A stretch of 64,000 nt of DNA from Bacteroidales bacterium. Its GTDB lineage: Bacteria > Bacteroidota > Bacteroidia > Bacteroidales > UBA4417. Of this stretch, positions 10,201-18,317 are shown piece by piece. How positions within the stretch are numbered: position 1 is the stretch's first letter; every line of letters starts with the position of its first letter. The translations under genes were made by a program, and so were the position numbers. The stretch lies in the NCBI GenBank assembly GCA_016707785.1, contig JADJGZ010000057.1, forward strand, positions 49,922 to 113,921. The letters are read 5' to 3'. The notes below the pieces were generated by a model that saw only the letters and a list, made by a program, of their open reading frames with translations, did no database searches and was not told the origin of the DNA.

Positions 10201-10804
10201 GGTACCCTGTATCCTGAATATTTCAGCTGAAAGGAGCCTGCAAATCACGGTTTTACTTGAAGGTTTATATAATGGTGACGGGACCATGCGTAAGGCCCAG
10301 GATCTGAGTGGAGACCATTTCCCCGGGACTGTCGCTGATAAAGTGAATGTTGAATTACATGATGCCGCTAACTATTCAAGCATTGTATATTCCTCTGCCA
10401 ATGTGGATCTGAATACCAATGGTGCTATCAGCCTGAGTATCCCTGCCACTCACAGCGGCTCCTATTATGTAACCGTGAAGCATAGAAACAGTGTCGAAAT
10501 CACTACTGCAAACCCGGTTTCCTTTTCCGGGAGTTCGATTACCTACGATTTCAGCACTGCAGCTTCCCAGGCATTCGGGAACAACCTCAAACCTGCATCG
10601 GGAAAATACCTGATCTTTTGTGGTGATGCGAACCAGGATGGAGTCGTTGATTCAGCAGATATGACCGGACTTCAATCGGATGCCTCCGGTTTCATCTCAG
10701 GTTATCAGAATAATGACATCAATGGCGACGGAATCATTGATTCTGCTGACATGATATTAATGGATAATAATGCGAAAAATGCTGTAGGAGTGATACACCC
10801 TTAG
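7229..10804 (+). CDS. Secreted M14 zinc carboxypeptidase with multidomain C-terminus
   Basis: An 1191-residue exported enzyme. The signal peptide is residues 1-20 (SLQAQ end). The M14 catalytic domain spans about 95-405, with zinc ligands H167 and E170 in THHAREP, NPNGH and the arginine-containing DLNRNY, HSYSELVLFPYG, and the catalytic glutamate E374 in TIELG. Then come two carboxypeptidase-regulatory-like domains (about 408-490 and 497-572), a beta-sandwich starting AWSFETGVFEPQW, a DNRLRE-like region (KFDVSSIPDG), a BACON/CARDB-like region and a terminal dockerin-like pair of calcium loops (GDANQDGVVDSADM, NDINGDGIIDSADM). Residues 500-1191 match the M28 peptidase at 13544 residue for residue in length. 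It probably degrades extracellular peptides. No T9SS sorting domain was found at the end. Confidence 0.85.
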   Translation: MMKSITLAIFGLLLVISLQAQERFVARISSPKIADLSQFLKQGYDIAAFYPDKYIDLVINQSQKQLLENEGFILKITQTESQMRENMVTGKALAGYRTYSDLYTELLNLQTAHPDICKLYDIGESRGKEYTQSAYNNYKHEIWALKISDNVAVEEDEPGVFYMGTHHAREPISLEVAMYILNYIVSNYGIDPTITNDINNKQIWFMPLVNPNGHKIVTDEADLWWRKNIRDNNANGLLDSGTSDGVDLNRNYGWEWGGEGTSTSPTDITYCGPSPSSEPETMSMKNLMDQHHFVAGITYHSYSELVLFPYGYVTEAFAPDHSSLQALAVSMANTIPSSSGGYYTPDKSSGLYPASGVTDDYAYGQRGIFCYTIELGTTFIPSASQIPGICSGNLQAALILLHRVDKSTLTGLVKDANTFLPIEAEVFVQGIDNTGAFRVPYTSDEAFGRYYRMLPDGNYTVTFSCFGYIPQTFNNVNINNLGQTLLNVNLVPAQTVTVTGTVTDLATGLPIPGTTIEVVNTPLITATSGTAGEYSIGNVPEGTFSFRVSKIGYATITQNLTVSAASHIFNFQLQESAAWSFETGVFEPQWTFGGNLPWTISTESPYDGNYCSKSGNIADSQSSEMSLELYLTSAGTVSFFRKVSSESGYDYLKFYIDNVQQGQWSGAVAWSEVSYSVAAGLHTFKWIYSKDGNTVSGSDCAWVDNILFPPYAPIPDPANIVLSPSQFTKTVGLNGTVTDLLSISNSGETDLAFTAQVEYAGMAGRSQATVYPLNANYNTGTTTTSAKTQTSLVKGYPTTEAGWMKFDVSSIPDGSTINSVEFHGYVNATNYPYWNINPVSADPLTATSSALYTDIMAESATGYYLYRSETSTYAAGWKVHTLGGNVNANLQTSLAQDWFTIGIMDRDNSASYYIGFDGWNQTNKPYLVVDYTFVPSYTWLKVNGSGTTSGTVTPGNSQSIPLNFEAGLLAAGTYNANIRITSNDPDQTQVLVPCILNISAERSLQITVLLEGLYNGDGTMRKAQDLSGDHFPGTVADKVNVELHDAANYSSIVYSSANVDLNTNGAISLSIPATHSGSYYVTVKHRNSVEITTANPVSFSGSSITYDFSTAASQAFGNNLKPASGKYLIFCGDANQDGVVDSADMTGLQSDASGFISGYQNNDINGDGIIDSADMILMDNNAKNAVGVIHP
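8726..10801 (+). repeat. Duplicated 692-codon module, copy 1
   Basis: The C-terminal 2076 bp of the M14 gene. It has a counterpart of exactly the same length in the M28 gene (14855-16930), and the two encode closely similar proteins throughout, including the SETSTYA and DNSASYYIGFDGWNQ regions. A shared ancestor module was joined to two unrelated catalytic domains. Confidence 0.85.
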
Positions 10805-10811
10805 TAGAAGT

Positions 10812-12968
10812 TTATTTTGTATAGAGGTTAATCATCCTTCTGGCATTCAGGTTTCCCAGCTTTTCTGCCATCAACCAATCCCGTAATGCTCCTTTTCGGT
10901 CACCGAGGGAGTATTTACAGGAACCTCTTCCTAGATAGGCATCGGCAAAAGCAGGATCAATAGTCAGGGCCGAATCAAAATCCCTTTTTGCTATTTTATA
11001 ATTCCCAAGCAACGCATAAATATTGCCCCGGTTATTCAAGGCCTTGCTATAAAACGGGTCAAGGTTGATCGCGAGTGTATAAGAATCAATGGCTCCCTGT
11101 AAATCCTTTTGCCGGTATAATTCATTCCCCCGGTTAAAGTACTGCATTGCAGCATTCCTGTTTAACTGGGTCCCTTTTTCTTCTGCTTTTTCAACTTGCT
11201 TTTTATCCTTCCTCCCCTGCTTAATTTCAGATAGCGCCTGGGCGGCAATGATATCCTTCCCATGGGTTCTGGCCATCACTTCATCCAGGCATATCCCGGC
11301 GGAAAGAATGTCTCCACCCTGGAGAAAAAACATCCCAATGTTCCGGAAAAAATCCGTTGAATCATCCCTTCCTTTGCTTAACCAATCAGGGAAAGCCCTC
11401 CGGGCAGGATTCCCGGCAGCATATCTTTCAGGGGTGATTTGTTGAAACCTGAATGCTCCCAGGAATGTTGAAGGAATCAATTCAGGTATATCCCTGGCAT
11501 ACTCCTTTTCAGCCCATACCACAAATAGCCCATCAAGGTAAATCAATTTCCAGTCAGGCATTTGATAAAGCTGATGGGTCCATGGGTAGTATTTCAGGTA
11601 ATTATAGACTATAAGCCGGGGATGATGTTTATTGATCAGTTTACCCAGCTTATTATTCCAACTTTCCATCAGTTCGAGATAGAGGGATTCATTCATCACC
11701 TCCAGCCGACCATCAATAAAAACCGGCTGGGAAAGTTTCCAGGATAACCAGCCACCTGTTCCAAGACTGTTCAGCAATTTCCCGTTTAATTTGTTTTTAA
11801 GAAGAAATTCTGAAGCATTCTCCGGCAGCTGATATTTGTTGATGCCAATTCCTGCTTTGTTATTGGTATGATCTGATTCATAGAAGGAGCCATTCAAGAC
11901 CCGAAAGATTCCGGATCCAGACATAAATATCACGATCAAACCAACCGAAAAAACTAATGTTCCGGATCTGTAAAACCTCCATTTCACTGGTTGTTTCTTC
12001 GAAAAATATACGGATTCAAGATCCCTTAAAGATTCTCCCAGCACCGGGAAATTCATTATGGCAAAAAAGGGTATATTCCTAACCACCACAAGTGAAAGAT
12101 ATGTCGAAAGAAGCAATAATAACCATTCATGCAATCTCCTTTTTCTGTAGGTAAGCATATACAGAATAAAAGTTGCTGCCAGGAATACAAGGAACAGCAT
12201 CTCAACAGCAGTATGCTTGTCTATAGCAAAAAAGGACTTGAATTCTGCAATATGCTGATGATAGATATTACTACTATTGAACCGGCTTAATAGACTAAAT
12301 GGGAAAAACACACCATTGATGTGACCGGGATTCAGGAAGCAGGCTGCAAAAGCAATGAACATCCATAAGAACAGTAGCCAGTCCGGTTTCCTGTTTTTCC
12401 ACCACAGACTGATGAAAAATATGCAAATGCCAGCCAATCCAAGAATAAAAAGCGAATGCACCTGGACCCAAACCAACATAATCAATGGCAGGAAAAATAA
12501 ACGTTTCTTACCACGATGATAATATTGCTCAAGGATCAGCAGGATCAGGGAAAGGAATAGAAAACTGAAGATTTCCGGCCGAAGGATCAGCCTGGATTCA
12601 ATGATCAGGAAAAAGAACAGCAATAATACAATGGATAATAATTCAGGAAGGTTGAAGTTCCGATATCGTATTAATGTAACACTGGCGAGAAATAAACCAC
12701 AGACTATGAGCAGCAAACTCAATCCCTCATAACCAAGAACCCGGTAACAAGCATAAATGAAAACCTGGAAAGCCCAATGTGGATCTATATACCTGTTTTC
12801 ACTTACGGTATAAGTGCTTTGGTCAACCGTTGGAACCTGAGCATTTTCAAGTATCCACCGGCCATATTTCAGGTGAAACCCAAGGTCGGGATCGGATAAT
12901 TGCCTTGTTGATAAAATGATCACAAAAAGTATCACTATCCACAGGACTATTACCTTAAAAAATTTCAT
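10812..12968 (-). CDS. Polytopic membrane protein with C-terminal TPR repeats
   Basis: A 718-residue protein with an N-terminal membrane helix followed by DPDLGFHLKYGRWILEN and about ten more hydrophobic segments up to residue ~360. A soluble region follows, then three tetratricopeptide repeats at about 605-715 (AMQYFNRGNELYRQKDLQGA onward). The early Asp-rich loop after the first helix and the multi-helix layout resemble GT-C-type glycosyltransferases and related Bacteroidota membrane proteins with TPR tails, but I see no decisive motif. A function in cell-envelope glycan assembly is only a guess. It sits on the opposite strand between the two peptidase genes and its stop is 7 bp from that of the M14 gene, so it is convergent with that gene. 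Confidence 0.65.
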   Translation of the reverse strand: MKFFKVIVLWIVILFVIILSTRQLSDPDLGFHLKYGRWILENAQVPTVDQSTYTVSENRYIDPHWAFQVFIYACYRVLGYEGLSLLLIVCGLFLASVTLIRYRNFNLPELLSIVLLLFFFLIIESRLILRPEIFSFLFLSLILLILEQYYHRGKKRLFFLPLIMLVWVQVHSLFILGLAGICIFFISLWWKNRKPDWLLFLWMFIAFAACFLNPGHINGVFFPFSLLSRFNSSNIYHQHIAEFKSFFAIDKHTAVEMLFLVFLAATFILYMLTYRKRRLHEWLLLLLSTYLSLVVVRNIPFFAIMNFPVLGESLRDLESVYFSKKQPVKWRFYRSGTLVFSVGLIVIFMSGSGIFRVLNGSFYESDHTNNKAGIGINKYQLPENASEFLLKNKLNGKLLNSLGTGGWLSWKLSQPVFIDGRLEVMNESLYLELMESWNNKLGKLINKHHPRLIVYNYLKYYPWTHQLYQMPDWKLIYLDGLFVVWAEKEYARDIPELIPSTFLGAFRFQQITPERYAAGNPARRAFPDWLSKGRDDSTDFFRNIGMFFLQGGDILSAGICLDEVMARTHGKDIIAAQALSEIKQGRKDKKQVEKAEEKGTQLNRNAAMQYFNRGNELYRQKDLQGAIDSYTLAINLDPFYSKALNNRGNIYALLGNYKIAKRDFDSALTIDPAFADAYLGRGSCKYSLGDRKGALRDWLMAEKLGNLNARRMINLYTK

Positions 12969-13543
12969 AAACTTTTAATGAAAGGCCTCGGAGAATTATT
13001 CCAATATTCAGTTACATCATTACTTACCATTTTGTTAAATCCGAGCGATAGTAAGATATTACTTTGGAAATCATCACATACCAAGCGCGCTTTTCTAATA
13101 TTGATCTATCTTTTCACCAATTTGCGTTGCACAACACTATCAGTGCCAATGAATTCTATAACATACGCCGGCTCACCAGGCTTCTCTTCAAATTCCCTGA
13201 AAAGTATTTCAATTTTCAAAACATTAAGATTGGGGAAAGAGGCGGGGGGGGGGGGGGGGGCGGGGGTTCTCGGCGGCGGTCTGGAGCCTCTTCGTTTATT
13301 ATTTACCCTTCCAAAGGCATGATAGTATTTAAGTTATAATAAAACGGGGCGGGGTAAATACCGTTTACTTCAGGAGTTAATTCGGGAGCATGGCATAGTT
13401 CGTTTTCCGGGTTTGGGGTGGGTTGGGGTAGCGGGGGGGGGCAACATCGTTAAAAAGCATCTTTGGTCTCTTTTACCTGTGAACCCTCTGAAATTACTAT
13501 ATTTTTCTATATTTGTTCATACCAGAACCCTAAACCCCTTCCC
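12969..13543. other. Gene-free stretch with poly-G tracts
   Basis: No convincing gene. The stretch contains a run of 16 G at 13245-13260, a run of 9 G at 13433-13441 and a G-rich, poorly structured sequence between them, unlike the AT-rich surroundings. Short open frames here encode low-complexity glycine strings and are not credible. The last 60 bp hold the promoter region of the M28 gene. Confidence 0.7.
13508..13515 (+). promoter_or_regulatory. -7 box (TATATTTG) before the M28 peptidase gene
   Basis: An exact TAnnTTTG match 28 bp before the ATG at 13544, in the same position class as the one before the paralogous M14 gene. It supports ATG 13544 as the start, because the upstream in-frame GTG at 13463 would put this box inside the coding region. 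Confidence 0.45.
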
Positions 13544-16500
13544 ATGAAAAGATTTCTACTTCTCCTGGCTTTCAGCTATTTAATTTTCCCACTTTTTGCA
13601 GATGAACTGGTGCTTATCAGGATCAGGGATCATCAGAAACTTGAAGCACTCAGCAACGATGGCCGGCTTACCTTAAACTATTCTGGTCAGGGGTTTGTAA
13701 TTGCCACACTTCATCAATCCTTTGAAAACGATTACATCTTACTTGAACCTACCGCATGGGAAAAGGGACAGGCCTACTTCCTCATCATTGCTCAGGAAGG
13801 CAATAACCGGGAGTACCGAAGCCAGGTAGAAAACATGGCAACCATTTTATTCCAGGATCCTGAAATAATGTTCATAAAAGCAAATGAACAACAGTTGCAG
13901 CAGTTGGAACCCCCTGTAAATGGGAGTCTGACCAGGATATTGAACCATAAGGTGACTCTTCCAAAAGAAACCAAAATGCAGGCATCAGCTGGTAAATCAA
14001 CTGATCCATTCATTGTTGCCCGCATGGCTGAGGTGAATACCACCCTGATTCAGTCGAATATCCAACACCTGCAGGATTACGGGACCCGGAATGCCTATAC
14101 GGCCCAATCGGTGCAAGCTCAGAACTGGATCAAGTTACAATTCGAAAATATGGGACTTAGCACTACCCTCTTCGATTTTACTATGCCCTCAGGCAGTGCC
14201 AGTGATAATGTAATCGCTACAAAAACCGGTACCCTTTATCCCAATGAATATGTGGTGATTGGCGGACATTACGATTCCTATACCGGTTCGAGCAGTGCCC
14301 CTGGTGCTGATGATAATGCAAGTGGAACCTGCGGAGTGCTGGAGGTTGCAAGGATCTTAGCCCCTTACACTTTCGACCGCACCATCATTTTCTGTGCTTT
14401 CTCGGGAGAAGAATATGGCCTTTATGGCAGTGCAGCTTATGCAACCTATTGTGACAATCTCAACATGGATATCATCGGTTACCTCAACATGGATATGGTA
14501 GGCTATCTTGAACCTTCCGGAAGCATCCATACCGACATGATTGCGCCTACCTCAGCACAATGGCTGGTTGATTTTTATACTACTGTTGTAAGTCTTTACC
14601 TGCCCACATTTACAGTCACTCCGGGAACCCTGACCGGAGGGGATAGCGACCATACCTCTTTCAACAACCATGGATATATGGGGATCTTTCCGTTTGAAGA
14701 TAGCCAGAACTATAGTCCATACATACATACCGCCAATGATGTGATGGGAACCAGTGTGAATAGTATGGAGCAAGTAGGCGTTTTTACAAAGGCCATGGTA
14801 GCTACAACCATCAGCCTTGCCAACCTGGTGCCTCCACAGGCTGTTAGAATTCACGGGACAGTCACGGATTTCGTAACAGGCGCTCCTATCGCGGGAGCCA
14901 CTGTTCAGGTGGTAAATACTTCCATTACTCCGGCGGTAACAAATGCAGCAGGAGGGTATACCTTTATCAATGTTGAAACCGGTTTCCAGACATTGCGTGT
15001 GAGTAAAATCGGTTATGCAACTGTGCAACAAACCGTTACAATTACTACTACAGATACAATTTTTAATTTCCAGTTACAGGAAAGCCCTGCCTGGAGTTTT
15101 GAAACCGGGGTTTTTGAATCCTTCTGGACTTTCGCAGGAAATTCCCCATGGACCATTTCAACAGAAGCACCCTATGATGGGCTTTATTGCTCAAAATCAG
15201 GTGTGATTGATCACAGCCAGTCGTCGGAAATGAGCCTACCGCTGAATGTCACATCAGCAGGCTATATATCATTTTTCAGGAAAGTTTCTTCCGAAAGCGG
15301 GTACGACTACCTAAAGTTTTATATCGATGGGGTGCAGCAGGGACAATGGTCGGGGACGGTAGCCTGGGGAGAAGTAAATTATGCCGTAACTGCAGGTTTA
15401 CATACCTTCAAGTGGGTTTATTCAAAAGATGGTTCAGCAGTATCAGGCAGTGATTGTGCCTGGGTTGATTATATCATTTTCCCACCTTATGGACCCATTC
15501 CCGAACCTGCAAATATCGTGGTAAATCCCTCGCTGTTCAATATCAGTGTAGGATTAAACGGTGTGCATAATGACGGCCTCATGATTACCAATACAGGGGA
15601 ATCCGACCTTACCTTCACTGCCACGGTTGAATACAGTGCTTCTCCCGGTAAATCATCGGCAACGGTTTATCCCTTAAATGCCAATTACAATACCGGGTCT
15701 ACAACCAGTTCTGCCTTTACAGAAACAAGCCTGGTAAAGGGTTATCCTACCACCCAGGCCGGATGGATGAAATTTGATGTCAGTTCGATTCCTGATGGTT
15801 CCACCATTAACTCAGTAGAGTTTCACGGGTATGTGAATGCAACAAATTATCCTTATTGGAATATAAACCCTGTCACTGCAAACCCGCTTACTGCTACTCC
15901 ATCTGCCTTGTATACTGATATTATGGCTGAATCCGCCGCCGGATATTACCTCTACCGCAGCGAAACCAGTACATATGCGCCGGGGTGGAAGACCCATATC
16001 CTGGGAGGTGCTGTAAATGCCAATCTACAGTCTGCATTGTCACAGGATGGCTTTACAATTGGGATCATGGATCGCGATAATAGTTCTACCTATTTCATCG
16101 GATTCGATGGCTGGAACCAGGCTAATAAACCCTACCTGGTGGTAGATTATACCTATGTTCCTGCTTATACCTGGCTGAAAGTGAATGGACTGGGAACAAC
16201 CTCCGGAACCATACTTCCCGGGAATAACTTACAGATTCCTGTAGATTTCGACGCAAGTTCTCTGGCGGCTGGAACCTATACTGCCAATATCAGGATCAGC
16301 AGCAATGACCCTGATCAGTCCATCATACTGATTCCATGTACATTAACCATTTCTGCAGACCGCAATCTGCAAATTAGCCTTTTTCTTGAGGAGCTTTACC
16401 AGGGTGGAGGTTTGATGAGAAAAGCCCAGGATGCTTCGGGAGATCATTTTAATGGGACTGTTGCTGACCAGGTAAACATAGAATTACATGATGCCCTGGA

Positions 16501-16933
16501 TTATAGCAACATCGTCTATACAGCAGGAAATGTAGATCTCAACACCAATGGCACACTTAACCTTCAAATCCCTGCAATCCATTCAGGTTCCTATTTTATA
16601 ACCGTAAAACATCGGAATAGTATTGAAACAACTACCTCATCCCCTGTAAATTTCTCAGGAAGCACTATCATTTATGATTTTAGTACCGCAATTACCCAGG
16701 CTTATGGCAATAATCTGCTGCTATCAGGAGGAAAATTCCTGCTCTATGGAGGTGATGTAAACCAGGATGGAAATGTAGATTCAGGAGATGTGATCGTTTT
16801 ATTGAATGACGCTTCTGCATTTACAAATGGGTATATTTCGAGCGATGTCAATGGCGATGGACTGATTGATGCTTCTGATATGATTATAGTAGATAATAAT
16901 GCCAGCCGATTAATTCAGGCTATTTTACCGTAA
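13544..16933 (+). CDS. Secreted M28 family metallopeptidase with multidomain C-terminus
   Basis: A 1129-residue exported aminopeptidase-type enzyme. I chose ATG 13544 because it gives a good signal peptide (MKRFLLLLAFSYLIFPLFA). The M28 zinc site is complete: H242 in GGHYDS, D256 in GADDNASG, the E289-E290 pair in SGEEYGLYGS, D317 in NMDMVG and H395 in YIHTANDV. The C-terminal 692 residues (from codon 14855) repeat the module of the M14 carboxypeptidase at 7229: regulatory-like domain, AWSFETGVFESFW beta-sandwich, DNRLRE-like region, BACON-like region and a dockerin-like calcium-loop pair (GDVNQDGNVDSGD, SDVNGDGLIDASDM). It probably works outside the cell with the M14 enzyme on peptide ends. 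No T9SS signal was found. Confidence 0.87.
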   Translation: MKRFLLLLAFSYLIFPLFADELVLIRIRDHQKLEALSNDGRLTLNYSGQGFVIATLHQSFENDYILLEPTAWEKGQAYFLIIAQEGNNREYRSQVENMATILFQDPEIMFIKANEQQLQQLEPPVNGSLTRILNHKVTLPKETKMQASAGKSTDPFIVARMAEVNTTLIQSNIQHLQDYGTRNAYTAQSVQAQNWIKLQFENMGLSTTLFDFTMPSGSASDNVIATKTGTLYPNEYVVIGGHYDSYTGSSSAPGADDNASGTCGVLEVARILAPYTFDRTIIFCAFSGEEYGLYGSAAYATYCDNLNMDIIGYLNMDMVGYLEPSGSIHTDMIAPTSAQWLVDFYTTVVSLYLPTFTVTPGTLTGGDSDHTSFNNHGYMGIFPFEDSQNYSPYIHTANDVMGTSVNSMEQVGVFTKAMVATTISLANLVPPQAVRIHGTVTDFVTGAPIAGATVQVVNTSITPAVTNAAGGYTFINVETGFQTLRVSKIGYATVQQTVTITTTDTIFNFQLQESPAWSFETGVFESFWTFAGNSPWTISTEAPYDGLYCSKSGVIDHSQSSEMSLPLNVTSAGYISFFRKVSSESGYDYLKFYIDGVQQGQWSGTVAWGEVNYAVTAGLHTFKWVYSKDGSAVSGSDCAWVDYIIFPPYGPIPEPANIVVNPSLFNISVGLNGVHNDGLMITNTGESDLTFTATVEYSASPGKSSATVYPLNANYNTGSTTSSAFTETSLVKGYPTTQAGWMKFDVSSIPDGSTINSVEFHGYVNATNYPYWNINPVTANPLTATPSALYTDIMAESAAGYYLYRSETSTYAPGWKTHILGGAVNANLQSALSQDGFTIGIMDRDNSSTYFIGFDGWNQANKPYLVVDYTYVPAYTWLKVNGLGTTSGTILPGNNLQIPVDFDASSLAAGTYTANIRISSNDPDQSIILIPCTLTISADRNLQISLFLEELYQGGGLMRKAQDASGDHFNGTVADQVNIELHDALDYSNIVYTAGNVDLNTNGTLNLQIPAIHSGSYFITVKHRNSIETTTSSPVNFSGSTIIYDFSTAITQAYGNNLLLSGGKFLLYGGDVNQDGNVDSGDVIVLLNDASAFTNGYISSDVNGDGLIDASDMIIVDNNASRLIQAILP
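14855..16930 (+). repeat. Duplicated 692-codon module, copy 2
   Basis: The same length (2076 bp) and domain order as 8726-10801 in the M14 gene, with no net insertion or deletion between the copies. Confidence 0.85.
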
Positions 16934-16955
16934 AAGCAAGATTATTTACTATTTT

Positions 16956-16963
16956 TACATTTG
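16956..16963 (+). promoter_or_regulatory. Possible -7 box (TACATTTG)
   Basis: A TAnnTTTG match 85 bp upstream of the ATG at 17049, just after the M28 stop. There is no convincing -33 element. Confidence 0.25.
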
Positions 16964-17048
16964 CATCACTACTGTGATCATGAACTTGTTGTATTTTCTA
17001 CAATCAACGGTAGAACTATTATTTTATTAACGCTATAAAATTTCAACT

Positions 17049-18074
17049 ATGAAAGCAAATCTTCATTTTACAACCCTATTTATTTTTTGTCTGATTTTCA
17101 TGGATCTCCATGCCAATAGCTGTGCTAGCGGATTATTTCATGACGATTTCACCTATTCAACAAATTGGCAAACCCAGGGAAATGGACAGATTTATATTGC
17201 CGATAGTGCCTGCCGGTTGGAGAATGCCTACTGTGGATCTTATAACAGGGTTTATAGTGTACTTAACAGATCTGTATCAGAAACTTACTGGAAGGCAGAG
17301 TGTGATTTTACTATCCTGACAGAAAACCCGGATGGTAATGGAACCGGATGTGTGGTAATGGCCTTAACAGCCGGAACTCTCGATTTCATGTCTTATGACA
17401 TCACTCAGAACTATGAAGAAACTTACCAGGATGGGATAGCAGTAATTCTGATGTCGGATGGCTCAGATGACAACGATATCGATCATTGGTATTTTTTGAT
17501 CGAAGGGAAAAAAGGCATAATACGTTCCTTTGATTTATCGTCTGTTATCTATGCAAATAGTGCCCAGTCACGATACTATGTGAGATTGGAAAGACTGAAC
17601 ATCGGCACAACTCAATTAAGCATCTTTTCAGATCCCGGTTTTACCCAGCACATTCCCGGTTCACCAGTAAATTTTGACATTGACCCCTCTATTTGCCGGC
17701 TCAATACCTTGCAACATGGAACCATCACACCCGGAATGTATTCAAGGTTAATCAATGCTACTTTCGATAATGACCTGGTTTGCGATGACCAGCTTAATGT
17801 TGGGACAGAAACCTTTTTAAGCAGCTTTAATTCCATAAATGTTTTTCCAAATCCGGGAACAACTGTCATTCGGTTGCAAACAGATAAAGGTGATGCCATT
17901 CCTGCAGGGACCCCATATAGGATTATCAGCCTGCTTGGCAAAGAAGTAAGCTCCAGGATCATGGGTATCGGGAACCAGGTAGATATCTCCGGTTTATCAC
18001 AAGGCTTGTTCTTCCTGATCATTCAACACTCCCGCCGGACTTTCAGTATCCCGTTTGAAAAGACTTTTCCATAA
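17049..18074 (+). CDS. Secreted protein with T9SS type A sorting domain
   Basis: A 341-residue protein of unknown function. It has a signal peptide (residues 1-23, MKANLHFTTLFIFCLIFMDL then HAN) and a middle region (about 25-250) rich in Asp, Tyr and Trp that looks like a jellyroll or LamG-type fold (FHDDFTYSTNWQTQGNGQIY). The last ~75 residues have the hallmark layout of a type IX secretion sorting domain: INVFPNPGTTVIRL, then YRIISLLGKEV, then VDISGLSQGLFFLII. This is the clearest sign in the window that the organism has T9SS. The mature protein is therefore expected outside the cell or anchored to surface lipopolysaccharide. It stands alone, 115 bp after the M28 gene. Confidence 0.75.
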   Translation: MKANLHFTTLFIFCLIFMDLHANSCASGLFHDDFTYSTNWQTQGNGQIYIADSACRLENAYCGSYNRVYSVLNRSVSETYWKAECDFTILTENPDGNGTGCVVMALTAGTLDFMSYDITQNYEETYQDGIAVILMSDGSDDNDIDHWYFLIEGKKGIIRSFDLSSVIYANSAQSRYYVRLERLNIGTTQLSIFSDPGFTQHIPGSPVNFDIDPSICRLNTLQHGTITPGMYSRLINATFDNDLVCDDQLNVGTETFLSSFNSINVFPNPGTTVIRLQTDKGDAIPAGTPYRIISLLGKEVSSRIMGIGNQVDISGLSQGLFFLIIQHSRRTFSIPFEKTFP

Positions 18075-18121
18075 AAGCGGATTAGATCTCTTTATTTTTT
18101 GACATTATCAAATCGCATATT

Positions 18122-18136
18122 TGTCCGACTTCCTGA
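18122..18136 (+). repeat. 15-bp upstream element TGTCCGACTTCCTGA, copy 1
   Basis: Identical to 37131-37145, which lies upstream of another gene of the same N-terminal family. Here it forms the left arm of an inverted repeat (TTGTCCGA ... TTCGGACAA, 18121-18146). It sits just upstream of the promoter at 18154-18185. Confidence 0.5.
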
Positions 18137-18153
18137 TTTCGGACAAATTCGAG

Positions 18154-18185
18154 TTTGTTAGTTTGTATTTATTAATTTAATTTTG
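18154..18185 (+). promoter_or_regulatory. Bacteroidota-type promoter for the S74 adhesin cluster
   Basis: TTTG at 18154-18157, 20 bp, then TAATTTTG at 18178-18185: a full match to the TTTG/TAnnTTTG consensus. It lies 132 bp before the ATG at 18318 and could drive the run of genes up to the terminator at 28835. Confidence 0.55.
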
Positions 18186-18317
18186 TGTATATGTTTATTC
18201 TTCCTCCAAAACCCTTCATTTTTCATAGTAAAGTATATCGTTTATAGTTTGGCCCCGGAAAAATTGGTTTTTCTGGCCTTATTATAATTTTATATCTATC
18301 CATCAAACTTGTATTAC

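Noticed and set aside
12978..13339. Two overlapping open frames in the poly-G region
   Set aside because: They translate to glycine strings and lack any family feature, promoter or start context.
13463..13543. GTG start at 13463 for the M28 peptidase
   Set aside because: It would hide the signal peptide behind 27 residues and include the promoter box at 13508.
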